Shown here: positions 4,921 through 5,491 of the stretch, in pieces
Layout of the letters: the number at the start of each line of letters is the position of its first letter
Numbering within the stretch: position 1 is the stretch's first letter
From: an uncultured Rubrobacteraceae bacterium
GTDB lineage: Bacteria; Actinomycetota; Rubrobacteria; Rubrobacterales; Rubrobacteraceae
Assembly (NCBI GenBank): GCA_902805985.1
Contig: CADCUW010000283.1
Span: 1-5,491 of the forward strand
Reading direction: 5' to 3'
DNA length: 5,491 nt
Translations under genes and position numbers: made by a program
The notes under the pieces: model-generated
What the model was told of the DNA's origin: nothing
What the model saw: the letters and a program-made list of their open reading frames with translations, nothing else
Database searches by the model: none

Positions 4921-4938
4921 CTGACCCGGCCGGGTCAG
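4921..4938. repeat. Perfect 18-bp palindrome
   Basis: CTGACCCGGCCGGGTCAG is perfectly self-complementary and begins 6 bp after the end of the 22-bp palindrome. As RNA it could form a 7-bp stem with a GGCC loop. No T-run follows on the plus strand. Confidence 0.8.
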
Positions 4939-4981
4939 TAGGGGTAGTGGAGGACCTCCAGCCCCCAAGGCCGCCGGTAGT

Positions 4982-5064
4982 CGCCTTCCTGACCAGGTCC
5001 ACCACGTCGCGCTCAAGGTGTCCAGCTCCGTCTCGTCGCGCAAGCGCGCGCTAAAGGCAACGGC
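4982..5064 (-). pseudogene. Frameshifted remnant resembling a sensor histidine-kinase/GAF linker
   Basis: One frame reads AVAFSARLRDETELDTLSA (5064 to 5008). The next frame, entered by a 1-nt shift at about 5008, continues DVVDLVRKA (5008 to 4982). Joined, they resemble the linker found in some actinobacterial membrane sensor proteins (FSxxLRDExDLDxLSxxLVxVVRxT), recalled from memory. TAG closes the frame 15 nt upstream of the TTG at 5088, and no further domain follows downstream. I take it as a decayed fragment of about 28 codons. It is too short for certainty. Confidence 0.35.
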
Positions 5065-5350
5065 AGTTCGGAAACCAGTTTTCTGCAACTTTATCCGCCC
5101 CTACTAGATGTTGTGGCGGTCTCTCCTGTCCGGTGGACAGCAATCGGGCTCTGGCGCCCTTCACAGGCTCGTTTGATACGAAATCCTGCATCCAGACTTC
5201 GGAGAACCCCCCTTCCACGCACTCGGGTGAATAACGTTCCAGCCCGGCCAAGAATAGGGCAACGTATGGCTGCAGCGGGGCCTGGCAGAAAAGGAGGGAT
5301 TCTGCGCCGTCCGCGCCCGCCAAATATGCGCACGGGTATGCCGTGCGTGG
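5065..5350. other. Low-content stretch with an unassigned minus-strand ORF
   Basis: No protein family is recognised here. The best open frame is on the minus strand, from TTG 5323 to TAG 5051-5053, with 90 codons including segments PLQPYVALFLAGLERY and FSEVWMQDFVSNEPV. It has no visible Shine-Dalgarno and overlaps the kinase-like remnant. A second minus-strand frame (GTG 5333 to 5091) overlaps it in another phase and is Arg-rich, as expected for a shadow. No tRNA, terminator or long repeat was found. It may be a decayed gene or plain intergenic DNA. Confidence 0.25.
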
Positions 5351-5385
5351 CGATCAGGGCGAACCCCGCGAGGTTCGCCCCGATC
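5351..5385 (-). terminator. Hairpin downstream of the dehydrogenase gene, probable U-less terminator
   Basis: CGATC-A-GGGCGAACC and GGTTCGCCC-C-GATCG form a 14-bp stem with one mismatched position around the 6-nt loop CCGCGA. It starts 5 nt after the TGA of the dehydrogenase frame in its direction of transcription. No T-run follows, as is common for terminator hairpins in very GC-rich genomes. The position immediately after a stop codon is the main support. Confidence 0.6.
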
Positions 5386-5390
5386 GGTGG

Positions 5391-5491
5391 TCAGACGGTC
5401 TTGGATACCCCCGCGTCGATAACCCAGTTCGCGCCGTGCACGCTCGACGCGAGTGGTGACGCCAGGTAGACGATGGCGTTCGCTATCTCTT
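5391..5491 (-). CDS. Short-chain dehydrogenase/reductase family protein, C-terminal end (runs off right edge)
   Basis: The last 32 codons of a minus-strand gene are visible, ending in TGA at 5391-5393. The sequence EIANAIVYLASPLASSVHGA followed by NWVIDAGVSKTV is the classic SDR ending: an E-(I/V)-A helix, (V/Y)-(F/Y)-LAS, a loop, a (T/H)-G-A turn and the final strand xxVDxG. These enzymes are NAD(P)-dependent oxidoreductases with a Rossmann fold. The Rossmann motif and the Ser-Tyr-Lys catalytic residues lie beyond the window, so substrate and subfamily cannot be given. The ending is FabG-like in general shape. The gene points toward the higBA operon and is separated from it by the hairpin at 5351-5385 and about 600 bp of fragments. 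Confidence 0.88.
   Translation of the reverse strand, partial: EIANAIVYLASPLASSVHGANWVIDAGVSKTV

Larger units (their letters stand above)
4885..4941 (+). other. Ile/Met/Thr-rich 18-codon ORF resembling an attenuation leader peptide
   Basis: From ATG 4885 to TAG 4939-4941 the frame reads MATMMIAIIITMLTRPGQ, with four Ile, four Met and three Thr codons. Its last codons lie in a perfect 18-bp palindrome. This is the look of leader peptides that sense Ile or Thr tRNA charging. GGGA lies a few nt upstream of the ATG. No amino-acid biosynthesis gene follows on this strand within the window, and no second terminator with a T-run was seen. If real, it is an orphan leader or belongs to a gene beyond the window. 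Chance (ATC/GAT)n repetition is the alternative. Confidence 0.25.

Noticed and set aside
5051..5323. 90-codon minus-strand ORF as a real gene
   Set aside because: It has no family match and no ribosome site, and it overlaps the kinase-like remnant. It is mentioned only in the description of that stretch.
5351..5385. T-arm-like GGTTCGCCCC as part of a tRNA
   Set aside because: The bases belong to a simple long hairpin. No acceptor, D or anticodon arms can be assembled around it.
1..5491. CRISPR array or insertion-sequence ends
   Set aside because: No regularly spaced direct repeats, DDE transposase motifs or paired terminal inverted repeats were seen anywhere in the window.

Overview
The window is GC-rich with several regulatory gaps of visibly lower GC. 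Codon use and the protein families fit a high-GC actinobacterial chromosome, perhaps a Rubrobacter-like deep lineage. That assignment is an inference from composition and remembered protein similarity; no marker gene settles it.

Left part (1-1001): the N-terminal third of the 2-oxoglutarate dehydrogenase E1 gene (sucA), on the minus strand and running off the left edge, with a leader containing a strong hairpin. This is ordinary chromosome. Middle left (1002-3142): a two-gene minus-strand operon with a small XRE-type repressor directly followed by a large serine recombinase. An AT-rich control region carrying an inverted repeat, direct repeats and apparent back-to-back promoters precedes it. 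The last ~58 residues of the recombinase look like a TPR segment rather than recombinase. A 12-bp near-palindrome centred on a GT dinucleotide lies exactly at the change of protein character. I read this as a probable attachment-site junction: the element's integrase gene has been completed by the 3' end of a host TPR gene next to sucA.

Middle (3143-4142): about 290 bp with no convincing gene, then a minus-strand stand-alone TIR-like/Rossmann-like domain protein with a TTG start, and upstream of it a short remnant resembling the start of a phage ABA-sandwich protein. Right middle (4107-4862): a plus-strand HigBA toxin-antitoxin operon with a near-consensus promoter, a GTG toxin start at the expected transcription start (probably leaderless), an extremely strong Shine-Dalgarno for the antitoxin, and an intrinsic terminator.

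Right part (4863-5491): no intact gene until the edge. It holds two perfect palindromes, short Ile-codon-rich reading frames on both strands around the terminator, and a frameshifted remnant resembling a sensor-kinase linker. A low-content stretch follows, then a hairpin and the C-terminal end of a short-chain dehydrogenase on the minus strand.

Overall the window looks like the integrase end of an integrated mobile element abutting a housekeeping gene, with accessory genes typical of such elements (repressor, TIR-like protein, addiction module) and decayed fragments. The other end of the element is not recognised and may lie outside the window.
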